The notes: generated from the sequence alone by a model not told the origin. Positions 53,053-61,631 are shown, counted from the first letter of the stretch. The stretch: 64,000 nucleotides of DNA from Acinetobacter sp. Ac_5812 (GCF_013072695.1 NZ_LXUK01000002.1:109600-173599), one strand, 5' to 3'. A program made the numbers and translations.

Positions 53053-53541
53053 TTAGATGTTGAATGAAATTTCTACGTTGCCCTTTGCATCAGCATCATG
53101 CATGAAAAAGGCACTTGGCAATGCAATACTGTTTGCACCATCTGCTGCGGCTTCGATTCCACCCACTGGCTTGGCTTCTGTGCCTGCAGTGACACGCACA
53201 TAAACAGTTCCTGCTTTTTTGGCATTACCAGCATTACATTTCACTGTCATATAACCACGGCGTAAAACGTCTTGAATTCCGTTAGGCTGAGGCACTGCTT
53301 TGCCTAATTCGTTTTGCGCTGATTGAGTTGGGTAAGCGCGAACAAATAAACCGTAAATCACTGCCGCCGTATCTGCAGCAGCGAGTGGTACAAACTTTCC
53401 TGTTGTACCATCAATCTTACCGAATAGACCAAATGCAGCGAACTGTGCACCTACAGGATGCGATTCAATTGTTGATTGGCTTTTACGAGAGACATCACCA
53501 GGGATACCGCTCGGCATGCGATATAAAAAAGCATTACTCAT
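53053..53541 (-). CDS. Structural cement / decoration protein (gp24-like)
   Basis: The 162-residue protein includes RMPSGIPGDVSRKSQSTIESHPVG and VLRRGYMTVKCNAGNAKKAGTVYVRV, features of the gp24 structural cement family that stabilises capsids. It lies next to the capsid and protease genes and follows the protease by two bases. Confidence 0.85.
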   Translation of the reverse strand: MSNAFLYRMPSGIPGDVSRKSQSTIESHPVGAQFAAFGLFGKIDGTTGKFVPLAAADTAAVIYGLFVRAYPTQSAQNELGKAVPQPNGIQDVLRRGYMTVKCNAGNAKKAGTVYVRVTAGTEAKPVGGIEAAADGANSIALPSAFFMHDADAKGNVEISFNI

Positions 53542-53543
53542 GA

Positions 53544-54860
53544 TTATTTTCCTTGTTGGTTCCAGTAGGCGCGGTTACGGGCGTTAATGTCTGCAGGTGT
53601 TGGTGCAGATCGACCGAAATCACTTGTTTTAATTCCAGAACGAACACCACGGGCATTGTTCTGCTGTTTGATCAATTCCGATGCCCCTGCGAAAGCAGCA
53701 TCAATTGTATGGGTGGGTAATTTGTCAAAATCAGGATCTACCCCAACAAACGGAGCGATTGCCTTCTGGCCATCTTGTGTTGCGTATGAAGCCTTAAGCA
53801 CCTGACGCTTAACATTCAAGACAGCTTTACCATTTTGGGCACTATCCAAGGTCGGCATGCGATAACCAGGCGAAAGGATCTCTGCACGGGAAATAACTTC
53901 TTTTAATGAATCACCTGTATAGCTCTGGACACCATTACCAGATAGCTGCTCAGCTTCTTCGGCTTCGGTTAAATCACCAGAATCATTAGTTTCCGATTCT
54001 TCCTCGTCCTCATCCTCGGTTTCATCTTTTTCAGAATCCTTGGTTTTTTTCTTTTCAATGGCTGACATGCGCATATCCATCGTTTTCATGAATTTACGCA
54101 TTTCCGCCTGAAACGCCGCATCACCTGTTTTGGTTTTTCCCTCCTCAGGTTCGTCCTCATCTTCGGTTTCTTCTTCCTCAGAATCAGACGTTTTTTCTGC
54201 CTCCTCAACAGCCTGATCCACGGTACGTTTAAGCCCAATCAAACTTTGATACCAAGGCGCTTTATTTTTAGTCGTCTTTTTAGACATAAAACTATCTCCT
54301 ATTGAGCAGCGAGAACCGCATCGCCCTTTTTCAACTAATGCAATATGGTTCACCCGAATATTGCTCTGTAACCCTTTGCCCTTGCTGGTCTCTGTATAGT
54401 CAGCATCGTAGCCTAGGGAAATTTCTACTTTTCCATCGAGAACCTTTTGAATGGTCTCTTTATCCATGACCAAAAGATCAGCCATGAGATAATCAGAATC
54501 GACACCATCACCACGGCGAACATCTTTGCCCACCCCCTTGGATAGTTCTTTCCAGTTATCTGGCGTTACCCAATCATCAGGGTGGTCATCGGTAATAGGC
54601 TTGCTTTCAGCACTTGCAATGGTGATTGGATCGAATAGAACATCTTCACCACGGTAGATGATGATCAAGCCAGTATTGTCTGCAGTGACTGGGACCTCGC
54701 CGTCTGCATACATCAAAGTCCCAATACGTGCGATCGGAACATCACGACATAGCAAATAACCCTCTGGGGTAATCTCTCGGGTGCGTCCTAACTGGCCAGT
54801 GGTATAGATCTCTGATCGATCAACCGTTTTCTGATCTTTTGTCTTTTTAGGTTTAAACAT
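53544..54860 (-). CDS. Prohead protease with scaffold-like tail (DUF2213 type)
   Basis: The 438-residue protein has an N-terminal DUF2213 protease part (residues about 15-190) with the TDDHP motif (catalytic His), VEISLGYDADY (catalytic Ser) and VNHIALVEKGRCG. The second half carries a very acidic Glu/Asp/Lys stretch (about 215-310) resembling scaffold, then a C-terminal region. It is likely to act as protease and scaffold in head assembly. Confidence 0.87.
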   Translation of the reverse strand: MFKPKKTKDQKTVDRSEIYTTGQLGRTREITPEGYLLCRDVPIARIGTLMYADGEVPVTADNTGLIIIYRGEDVLFDPITIASAESKPITDDHPDDWVTPDNWKELSKGVGKDVRRGDGVDSDYLMADLLVMDKETIQKVLDGKVEISLGYDADYTETSKGKGLQSNIRVNHIALVEKGRCGSRCSIGDSFMSKKTTKNKAPWYQSLIGLKRTVDQAVEEAEKTSDSEEEETEDEDEPEEGKTKTGDAAFQAEMRKFMKTMDMRMSAIEKKKTKDSEKDETEDEDEEESETNDSGDLTEAEEAEQLSGNGVQSYTGDSLKEVISRAEILSPGYRMPTLDSAQNGKAVLNVKRQVLKASYATQDGQKAIAPFVGVDPDFDKLPTHTIDAAFAGASELIKQQNNARGVRSGIKTSDFGRSAPTPADINARNRAYWNQQGK

Positions 54861-54881
54861 GGTTCACCTTTATGCAGGCAT

Positions 54882-54903
54882 AAAAAAACCACCCGAAGGT
54901 GGT
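54882..54903 (-). terminator. Terminator-like hairpin before the protease gene
   Basis: On the minus strand ACCACC-TTCG-GGTGGT forms a 6-bp stem with a TTCG tetraloop, followed by seven T residues and then ATGCCTG. Confidence 0.82.
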
Positions 54904-54921
54904 CTTTTTAAAATGAATTTA

Positions 54922-55086
54922 TCATTCAATAACTTTTAAAGCTTCGGGTGAAAAGTCATAAGATTTGACTTCACCCTCGACAACCCAAACACAGACGGCT
55001 TTAGCATTATCCTTGCGAATTCTTTCAACTGTCATCGAAATACCGCCTGATTTAAGTTTTACAACATCTCCAGCTTTAACGCTCAT
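54922..55086 (-). CDS. YodC-like small protein (DUF2158)
   Basis: A 54-residue open frame, MSVKAGDVVKLKSGGISMTV at the start, fits the YodC/DUF2158 pattern of a KxGDVVxLKSGGxxMTV opening, a central VCVWV and a C-terminal FSPEAL. A GGAGA sequence precedes the ATG at 55086. It lies between gpF-like and protease genes, in the same direction, and a terminator-like hairpin follows. It is short and easy to miss. Function unknown. Confidence 0.82.
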   Translation of the reverse strand: MSVKAGDVVKLKSGGISMTVERIRKDNAKAVCVWVVEGEVKSYDFSPEALKVIE

Positions 55087-55147
55087 AATTATTCTCCAGA
55101 AATAAGAATCTTCAAATATATCAGCTATTAAAATTTAAACAATATAC

Positions 55148-55879
55148 TTAAACATCAGGTATTACTGGCTCTGCATAACACCGGCAATTCGGTAAACATC
55201 CTGCATGACCACGCAATCGATCTAAAACAGGTGGGCTACTCCACAAAACGAACTTCCCATTCATTTCCTTATGGGATGGCCTAACATCTCCATCCTCACT
55301 GGTTCGCCAAATATATCCATCAGAACCAAGATTCTCGGCTCTAGCCTGTGTAAATAAACATGATGCTCGGCTGACCTCAGTGCGAGCAATTGTATTTGCT
55401 CTGGATCTTGTCACTTGACCAGTGGCCATGATTAGACCAGCAACCTCACTGGCTCGACTACCATCAATTAGCGATCGTGTAGATAGATCCTGAACACGCT
55501 GAGCTGCTTCCAGTGGTAGCGATCTAATCAAGCGAACTTGCTCATTTAGCAACTCTTGATAGACCGCACCTATATCAGTGTCGCGGATCTGTTCACGCAC
55601 ACCACGGGATAGATCTTGTGCATAGATGAGCCAAGTTTTCTCATCACGTAAAGCAACATCTGTGATGATTCTCCCCGCAGTGTTTTGTGCCCAAAAATGT
55701 AAAGTCTCTGCATATTGATTTAAGGCATTCACAATGATGGGGTACTTACTTGGATCATTAACATCGAAACCCTTAACAATGGTATCAACGTAATGGGCAA
55801 TCTTTCTAAGCTGCTGACTGTACCGGATCTCCATCTTTCGCGCCCGATTCGGCGTTAGGCGGCTGATTTGGTTCTTCAT
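55148..55879 (-). CDS. Head morphogenesis protein (Mu gpF-like minor capsid protein)
   Basis: The 243-residue protein contains the helical SRANTIARTEVSRAS motif and the C-terminal region SEDGDVRPSHKEMNGKFV with HAGCLPNCRCYAEPVI, the Cys and His landmarks of gpF/SPP1 gp7 proteins. It overlaps the portal gene by 74 bases in another frame, unusually long. An internal ATG at 55834 would shorten the overlap to 29 bases, but the LTPNRARKMEIRY segment before it looks like family sequence. Confidence 0.88.
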   Translation of the reverse strand: MKNQISRLTPNRARKMEIRYSQQLRKIAHYVDTIVKGFDVNDPSKYPIIVNALNQYAETLHFWAQNTAGRIITDVALRDEKTWLIYAQDLSRGVREQIRDTDIGAVYQELLNEQVRLIRSLPLEAAQRVQDLSTRSLIDGSRASEVAGLIMATGQVTRSRANTIARTEVSRASCLFTQARAENLGSDGYIWRTSEDGDVRPSHKEMNGKFVLWSSPPVLDRLRGHAGCLPNCRCYAEPVIPDV

Positions 55880-57221
55880 CGTCTAAACGTCCCCTTGGCG
55901 GTGGTGGATCTTCATCATCAGCATCTTTAATTTCCTCGTCTGTGATATGAGAGAAAATTCCAGTTACTTCGCTTGATTGGCGTAACTCTTTAAGGGCGGT
56001 AGACCGTTTGATCAGCCCAGATTCCTCGGCTGCAGATACAGCATCAACCACATTCTTGGCCACCTCTGCTTTTTTATCGTCCCCAAGCTGCCACAATGAG
56101 GCGAATTGAAAGTCGAATGAATCAGGCAAAGGCTTGCCAACCACAGACATAGACAACACGGCATAAAGGATCTGCAACGGCGTACGCAATCGGCCCTCTT
56201 GCTGTTGATTGATATTGTCGTAATAGTTGGCTAGATCAGATTCTCCCGTGGCATTTAGCCCTGCAGGTGACTGCCCGAATAAGCGCACTAAAGGGATACC
56301 GGTTGCACCAGAGATCTGTTGTCCAAACTGCAGAAGTAAATTATCCAATCCCGTAAAGCTATATTGATGAGTCTCAAATTCATCCTCGGCATCCATCAAG
56401 GTCAAACCCTCGTTAGATTGCCATAGTCTGATTTGTTCAATCTGCTTTACCAGAGCATCAAAAAGCTTGCCACCTGCAGCAATGACATTGCGTAACCCTT
56501 TGACCTTGTAGGTGCGTAAATGAGCCTTATAGACCAACTGCCCAGCGCCTAAAGTTGCGCTGTCAAAAATCGTTAATCGATCTAATAAACGCTCAATGAC
56601 TGATTGGCCCCAAAGGTTTTCTGTGATCGATTGGTTATATGGCAATTCAACGCCGTCCATACGAATTACACGGGAATAATGGATTTTCTGATTGCATAGC
56701 CCAACTGAATCATGGATCACGTCATAGAATTTAGGCATTCCATAATGTGGACCATATTCAGTGACAAGATCTTGCATAGATGGCTGAACCATCCAACGGT
56801 CTAAAACCAATAAACCTTTGAATTGACCTTTACCGACTGTATTGGTATTTAACGGCGTCGAAACGTTCTGGCCATCGATTAGCATTACAGCAATGGTTCC
56901 ACCATATAGACGGGACCACTTAATTGTCTTATTAAGACGATCCCATACCTGCAGGCGATCCATCTCTTGGTCAATCATCTCCCCATCTTTCGGTGAACTA
57001 AATCCCTTAATGTTGCAGCCCTTACGTGTCATATCATCGGCGACAACATCAACTACTTGGCCAACCACCCAAGAAGTGCGATACATTGCTTCGAGTTTTA
57101 ATCGGTTGCGGCTTAAGTAATTGAACCCATAACCAGACTGGTCATGTTGGTTTCCTGAACCCAAGCCAACGCGAGCGGCGAAGTTTTGAAAACTGTCCGC
57201 CGTAAATTTTAAGAGTCCCAT
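55806..57221 (-). CDS. Portal protein (DUF1073 type)
   Basis: The 471-residue protein begins with a typical portal N-terminus and contains MYRTSWVVGQVVDVVADDMTRKG, RIRLWQSNEGLTLMDAEDEFE and the LFGQSPAGLNATGESDLANYYD motif, which identifies DUF1073 portals. It forms the dodecameric DNA channel of the head. The C-terminus is acidic and Pro-rich. It lies 12 bases after the large terminase gene. Confidence 0.92.
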   Translation of the reverse strand: MGLLKFTADSFQNFAARVGLGSGNQHDQSGYGFNYLSRNRLKLEAMYRTSWVVGQVVDVVADDMTRKGCNIKGFSSPKDGEMIDQEMDRLQVWDRLNKTIKWSRLYGGTIAVMLIDGQNVSTPLNTNTVGKGQFKGLLVLDRWMVQPSMQDLVTEYGPHYGMPKFYDVIHDSVGLCNQKIHYSRVIRMDGVELPYNQSITENLWGQSVIERLLDRLTIFDSATLGAGQLVYKAHLRTYKVKGLRNVIAAGGKLFDALVKQIEQIRLWQSNEGLTLMDAEDEFETHQYSFTGLDNLLLQFGQQISGATGIPLVRLFGQSPAGLNATGESDLANYYDNINQQQEGRLRTPLQILYAVLSMSVVGKPLPDSFDFQFASLWQLGDDKKAEVAKNVVDAVSAAEESGLIKRSTALKELRQSSEVTGIFSHITDEEIKDADDEDPPPPRGRLDDEEPNQPPNAESGAKDGDPVQSAA

Positions 57222-57233
57222 AATTTTCTCGTA

Positions 57234-58892
57234 TTAAAGCTTGCCCCAAACACTTAAGGCTGCAATCTGCGGGTTAAAACAAATCATGACGCTATCAGCT
57301 CGGTTCGGTGATGCTGTACCGTCTGGTTGCTTGTTGACTAAGATCTTACCCACACCGTTCTTTGTATATGTAGGCTGTGATAACTCGGTAGTGAGCAATG
57401 CCAACTCCTTAGGGTCGATATGCTCACTAGATAGTGAAATGATCATGTCGGGATCATATTCACGCCCTTCCAGTGCTCTAAATGTTTCCTGAAAACGTAA
57501 ACGCAAAGACCACCATGATTGTGCTTTGAGATTTGCAAAGAAATCCTTATTGAAACGCATTTCAACCATCTGACTATCAGGCTCATGCACTGCACCAGAT
57601 CCACGGAATGGCTGAACATCAACCTCGGATAATCCTTGCTCTCTCCGTATCTCATTGATCACTCGGGCATCTCCACGGCATCCAGCACCTAAACCATCGG
57701 CATCGTAAAATAACGTGTCGATTGATTGATCGATACTTAGATCCATGGCCTTTTGAGTTGTTCCGAAAATATCATCGCCTTTGCCTGACCATGTATCCAA
57801 ATAGGTCATAACAACGCCGTGACGCGCTGCATAAGAGTTCTTATCCTTACCCTCATCAGCAACGTCCAGACCTGCAATACGATCACCTGTAGGCTCAATG
57901 CCAAGCTTAGTATGTGCATCAACTGCAAACTGTACCCACGTTGATGGAATCAAGACACCTTCCACAGATGCGGCATAGTTAATATCGACCTCTTGAGCCA
58001 GGACAACATCATCGAGTGTGGCCAGTTGCTTTTCATACCACGGGTGGATCTGCTTCCCTTTATATTCAACGGTCCAGTTCTTATCCGGGTTAGCTCGCCA
58101 AGGCATTGAAAAAACTGCGTAGCGGCCGCTGAATCTATCCTGGTGAAATCGATCACCAATCCCGTTAGGTGTAGATCCTTTGATATGAACGTTCGTGTTT
58201 TGCGATATAGCTGCATCAACAGCCTCTTGTCGCTCTACGAATGCCCACTCATCAAGAAAATACATTGTGGTACGTCCACCACGGCCAATATTGTCACCAG
58301 CTTCACCTGTAATGGTTGCGCCGTTATCCGGGTTAATGATCCGCATATAGTTATCATGCACTTTCTCGACAAAGCCCTTAGGCTTCATCCAGTCAGGCAT
58401 TTTGCTGAACATATCGCGGAACTTATGGAATAGGGTTTTAGGGTCGCCCTTCTTATCTACCAATTCCTCTTTACGGCTACCCACTCCACCTGCAAAGCCG
58501 TCAACGTATAACCACCGATGCAGGAAATACCCGAGGACAACATAGCTCATTCCCTCATCACGGGATTTTTCAATTAGGCCATGTGTCTGTGTATTCTCTC
58601 GCTCTAATAGCCAATCAACCAACTCCACTTGCTTAGGCCGTAACACAAAAGGAATATTGGCAGGGAGACCAAACGACATGCCGCGCGGATCATATGTCCA
58701 TATCCAATGATTGAACCAATGAATCGGATCTGTACGGCACTTATATAGCTCCGCCTGAATGCTTAATTCGTTCTGCTCAGCTACAGCTTTGTAGTAGTAA
58801 CGCCGTGACATTTCGGCCACAACATCAGGAAGCCGTGTATTAATCGTCCACTGTTTGATTAATGGCGCAATCTCATCAAGTGCATAAGTCAT
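57234..58892 (-). CDS. Terminase large subunit
   Basis: The 552-residue packaging motor has an N-terminal ATPase with a Walker A-like region (EKSRDEGMSYVV), Walker B (MYFLDEWAFV) and a C-terminal RNase H-like nuclease with GLDVADEGKDKN and FYDADGLGAG, whose Asp residues would bind the metal. It overlaps the small terminase gene by four bases. The gene order terminase, portal, gpF-like, protease, capsid is conserved in such phages. Confidence 0.93.
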   Translation of the reverse strand: MTYALDEIAPLIKQWTINTRLPDVVAEMSRRYYYKAVAEQNELSIQAELYKCRTDPIHWFNHWIWTYDPRGMSFGLPANIPFVLRPKQVELVDWLLERENTQTHGLIEKSRDEGMSYVVLGYFLHRWLYVDGFAGGVGSRKEELVDKKGDPKTLFHKFRDMFSKMPDWMKPKGFVEKVHDNYMRIINPDNGATITGEAGDNIGRGGRTTMYFLDEWAFVERQEAVDAAISQNTNVHIKGSTPNGIGDRFHQDRFSGRYAVFSMPWRANPDKNWTVEYKGKQIHPWYEKQLATLDDVVLAQEVDINYAASVEGVLIPSTWVQFAVDAHTKLGIEPTGDRIAGLDVADEGKDKNSYAARHGVVMTYLDTWSGKGDDIFGTTQKAMDLSIDQSIDTLFYDADGLGAGCRGDARVINEIRREQGLSEVDVQPFRGSGAVHEPDSQMVEMRFNKDFFANLKAQSWWSLRLRFQETFRALEGREYDPDMIISLSSEHIDPKELALLTTELSQPTYTKNGVGKILVNKQPDGTASPNRADSVMICFNPQIAALSVWGKL

Positions 58893-59395
58893 TTCTTACC
58901 TGTCAGGACTAAACGAGAAAGTTCTAACGGCGACATCGCGGCAAGTTCTTCCGGTGTAAGAATTGGTGGTGATGGGATTTGAGTATTTTCTGTTTTTATT
59001 GCCCCACCGCCTGCCCCTGTAATTTCGACACGCTTCTCATAAAAACCTTTCATGATCTTTTGCATTTGGTCCACGATTTTAATTGTCATCGTCACGTTAT
59101 TTTTTTTAGACCAAAGCAGATCGCTTAAAATTTTGAGCTGAACAATGTCATTTGCTCCACTAATGTTGTGGATTGGTTGCTTGAGATAATCATCCCGTGT
59201 TGTTTCAAATACGTCCTTGTATTCTTGTCGTAGATCTCTGCCTGCAACCTTGGTGGGGTCGTAGGCTTCCACTTGCTGCGGTGACACATCAATGTTGAAT
59301 TTTTCCTTGATGTCCTTAACAACTTCTGAGGGTGTCATGAATTGCGCAAGTGACCGAACTATATAGAGTTGCTCGGCTTTTTTTAGCTTTGCCAT
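58889..59395 (-). CDS. Terminase small subunit-like protein (DUF2280)
   Basis: The 168-residue protein has a helical N-terminal DNA-binding region (MTPSEVVKDIKEKFNIDVSPQQVEAYDP), a middle helical part and a Gly/Pro-rich tail. It directly precedes the large terminase gene with a four-base overlap, so it is taken as the small subunit that recognises the packaging start. It fits the DUF2280 pattern. Confidence 0.82.
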   Translation of the reverse strand: MAKLKKAEQLYIVRSLAQFMTPSEVVKDIKEKFNIDVSPQQVEAYDPTKVAGRDLRQEYKDVFETTRDDYLKQPIHNISGANDIVQLKILSDLLWSKKNNVTMTIKIVDQMQKIMKGFYEKRVEITGAGGGAIKTENTQIPSPPILTPEELAAMSPLELSRLVLTGKK

Positions 59396-59433
59396 AATTC
59401 AAAATCCATCAAGGCCCATCAAGGAAACAGGCC

Positions 59434-59455
59434 AAAAAAAAGAGCCATTAGGCTC
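59434..59455 (-). terminator. Terminator-like hairpin before the terminase genes
   Basis: On the minus strand GAGCC-TAAT-GGCTC forms a 5-bp stem followed by eight T residues. The stop codon of the metallopeptidase-like gene lies in its first arm. Confidence 0.75.
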
Positions 59456-60095
59456 AACTTACAAGGCAGGTTCCACAGCACTTGGAAATGTTTACATCAT
59501 TCACAAACGGCGATTGCTTCGCCACTTCAATAAGTCGCTTCACTTGCTCGCTCGCTCCCCATCGTTTCACTATGCTGACAAACTCCTCAACATCGTGGCC
59601 AGTGAGATAGTGTTTTGGTAAACCTGTCATCTCGCTAAGACGTGGTTCACCATCCTCATCACGCTCTACGCCGATGTGATATAGCTCATGCTCTATCAAT
59701 GCACAAAAATCTCGGTCTGTAGCTTGCTCGCAAAAACTGGCATCAATGGTAATGAGATATACCGGCACATAGCCAAACCAATCACGCATCTGCTGCTCTT
59801 GTCTCGCCTTACGCCAACCGCCCTGGTTAAACATAACTTTTTCACATTGGCCAGAAACCATTTGTTTTTTGACAGTACATGCTTGTGATGCCCAGGCAAA
59901 TGCAAGGAAACCTTCGCTGTCATGTAGTAACTCAGCGATATGGTCATGGTCTGGATTGTGTAGTGGTCCACCAATGGTTAGAAAATTATCAATTACCCAT
60001 TGCATGAGATCTGGTGCCGGTGCAAGGCGTATTGCTTCCTCACTATCTGCTTGATCAATCAAGTCAGTCGGTGGAAATGGTCTTATTTGGCTCAT
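59454..60095 (-). CDS. Putative phage metallopeptidase
   Basis: The 213-residue protein contains IEHELYHIGVERDEDGE, an HExxH zinc-protease motif, with a glutamate-rich region after it and the conserved KHYLTGHDVEEFV segment. It resembles the putative metallopeptidase domain found near terminase genes. Its substrate is unknown. Its start overlaps the upstream nuclease-like gene by 32 bases. Confidence 0.83.
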   Translation of the reverse strand: MSQIRPFPPTDLIDQADSEEAIRLAPAPDLMQWVIDNFLTIGGPLHNPDHDHIAELLHDSEGFLAFAWASQACTVKKQMVSGQCEKVMFNQGGWRKARQEQQMRDWFGYVPVYLITIDASFCEQATDRDFCALIEHELYHIGVERDEDGEPRLSEMTGLPKHYLTGHDVEEFVSIVKRWGASEQVKRLIEVAKQSPFVNDVNISKCCGTCLVS

Positions 60096-60525
60096 TAAAT
60101 GTGTGCCTCTTTAAATTTTTAAGCCATTGTTGTGCAAAGCTCGCTTGTATCTGTAATGGACCAGCCTCATTAATCTTAAATCTAGCTGCCGATTCCAAAC
60201 GAACAATAGTAAATCCCATTTCATAAGCAGTGTGTTCACGATCAGCATCATGGGAGAAACATTTTCTTTTCCTGCCTGCTGACCATGGCCCACCGGCAAT
60301 TTCAACCAAAATTCGATACTCAATTAAATGGAAGTCAAAACGCCAGTGCTTCGTTGATTTAAACTGAAATAACTTTTCATGTTTAATTTCTAAAACCTGT
60401 AAGGCACGCTCCAAATCCTCAAAAGCTTCTAAGTATTTTTCATTCGCTTTCGGCAATGGTTTGTAACGTGGCTTTGATTTATGTTCTCGCTTTTTAGTGA
60501 GCTCGAAATATTTTGAACTATCCAT
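60064..60525 (-). CDS. Vsr/DUF559-like endonuclease-fold protein
   Basis: The 153-residue protein has the restriction-endonuclease-fold pattern: RFDFHLIEYRILVEIAGGPW (Asp then Glu), a following AGRKRKCFSHDADREHTAYEMGFTIVRLES stretch (in part), like VSR and DUF559 nucleases. Phage members are Holliday-junction or nicking enzymes that act near packaging. It overlaps the metallopeptidase gene. The exact substrate cannot be told. Confidence 0.75.
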   Translation of the reverse strand: MDSSKYFELTKKREHKSKPRYKPLPKANEKYLEAFEDLERALQVLEIKHEKLFQFKSTKHWRFDFHLIEYRILVEIAGGPWSAGRKRKCFSHDADREHTAYEMGFTIVRLESAARFKINEAGPLQIQASFAQQWLKNLKRHTFNEPNKTISTD

Positions 60526-60538
60526 AAATCACACCCAT

Positions 60539-60561
60539 AAAAAAACCACCGATTAGGTGGC
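60539..60561 (-). terminator. Terminator-like hairpin before the nuclease-like gene
   Basis: On the minus strand CCACC-TAATC-GGTGG forms a 5-bp stem followed by a T tract (T8). Confidence 0.75.
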
Positions 60562-60586
60562 ATGGAAAATCAATTAAAATGACAAT

Positions 60587-60796
60587 CTAAAAGCTATTTT
60601 TATCCATATTGCTCATTAAAGTTTTATAAAGATGATGCTTATCTTTGGATCTGGCTTCTTTTAAGATTGATTTAATTTCTTCATCAGTCTTTTTGTTACC
60701 CCTTCTAACATAATTTAAAAAAATTGCTATAGAGACAAATGGGTGATCATTTTCCCTTATATACGGTTTCACTAAATACCGATATGATTTAGTCAT
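60587..60796 (-). CDS. Small hypothetical phage protein
   Basis: The 69-residue basic protein (MTKSYRYLVKPYIRENDHPF at its start) has no known domain. Helical second half with EEIKSILKEARSKDKHHLYK. It lies alone between terminator-like hairpins, so it may be regulated separately. The 174 bases upstream are AT-rich. Real but unassigned. Confidence 0.6.
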   Translation of the reverse strand: MTKSYRYLVKPYIRENDHPFVSIAIFLNYVRRGNKKTDEEIKSILKEARSKDKHHLYKTLMSNMDKNSF

Positions 60797-60915
60797 AACA
60801 AACAGTCAAATAAATATGAAATATACATTAAAATTATATACTTATAATTATTGAAATAGAATAAGCATCTTAACAAATAATGTAATTATATAGTCAGGCT
60901 TAACTATTAAGATAG

Positions 60916-60951
60916 AAACCCCGCCAATACCATTATTGCAGCGGGGTTTTT
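60916..60951. terminator. Inverted repeat after the Lar-like gene
   Basis: AAACCCCGC (60916-60924) and GCGGGGTTT (60941-60949) form a perfect 9-bp stem with a 16-base loop. The T tract is short on the minus strand and longer on the plus strand, so it may act in both directions. Confidence 0.6.
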
Positions 60952-60970
60952 AATGCCGTAATACGTTCGG

Positions 60971-61363
60971 CTAGTTGACTCGCATTGCGCTAATGCGAGT
61001 GAGGGTTAAATCATATTTTCGAATATTCCATATCTTTACCGCGAGATTCACAACCTCACGCTCATTTTCCCAATCAATATAAATTCTTTCTTCACTTAAT
61101 GGATGATCTGGCCATGTTGTTATGTTTGTGCTGGGAGATTGCGCCCCACACTCATGGCAAAATGCACGAGCTGACCATATAACCCCATGCTCTTTTAAAT
61201 CATGTGAATTACTATCAACAGCTATACCATGGTCATAACCGCAAAATGGGCAAGGCAAACCCTTAACATCTGGCCTCATATTATTTTCTTGATCAGCATG
61301 CCAACGATTTTCCATTTTTATTTTCTCTTTTTGAATGGCCATGAAAACAGCCCAGCTATCCAA
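60971..61363 (-). CDS. Lar-like restriction-alleviation/zinc-ribbon protein
   Basis: The 130-residue protein contains LPCPFCGYDHGIA and CHECGAQSP, the CxxC...CxxC zinc ribbon typical of Lar-family proteins (restriction alleviation), followed by a short acidic and Trp-rich part ending WNIRKYD. The start could be at 61363, 61342 or 61315. It is the first gene after the late-promoter terminator. Lar proteins of prophages protect DNA from type I restriction; the function here is inferred from the zinc ribbon pattern. Confidence 0.7.
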   Translation of the reverse strand: MDSWAVFMAIQKEKIKMENRWHADQENNMRPDVKGLPCPFCGYDHGIAVDSNSHDLKEHGVIWSARAFCHECGAQSPSTNITTWPDHPLSEERIYIDWENEREVVNLAVKIWNIRKYDLTLTRISAMRVN

Positions 61364-61589
61364 ATGAATAACTGGGCTGAGTAGTACCGTAGTTTAAGGC
61401 TAACTGAGTGTGTTAAGGGGTCGCCAATCCGCAAGTAAATACTCACCTCTTTAGGTGGTCAAACCAAGGGTAGTGCCTTGTTCAAAGCCTCGCACCCCTC
61501 TATTCACTCTGCCGACCATGCAAAGCGCCTATTACTTTAAGAGGTCTAATAGGTAACCCCAGAAACGCAAAAGCCCACCTTTCGATGAG
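61364..61589 (-). promoter_or_regulatory. Structured untranslated leader after the late terminator
   Basis: No gene is seen in these bases. On the minus strand CCTATTA/TAATAGG forms a 7-bp hairpin, CACCTaaagAGGTG a smaller one, and several GC-rich stretches lie between. It precedes the first late gene and would be at the 5' part of the antiterminated late RNA. Confidence 0.4.
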
Positions 61590-61631
61590 CAAAAAAATAC
61601 CCACTGACTGATGTGGTATCTCAGTGGGTAT
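61590..61631 (-). terminator. Strong terminator next to the late promoter (tR'-like)
   Basis: On the minus strand ATACCCACTGA and TCAGTGGGTAT form a perfect 11-bp stem (61597-61631) with a 13-base loop, followed by a T6-T7 tract. It lies about 80 bases after the predicted start of the promoter at 61680-61708. Confidence 0.88.

Noticed and set aside
61364..61589. Possible tRNA or small RNA gene in the late leader
   Set aside because: No cloverleaf with a conserved T arm could be formed; only separate hairpins were found. Listed as a structured leader.
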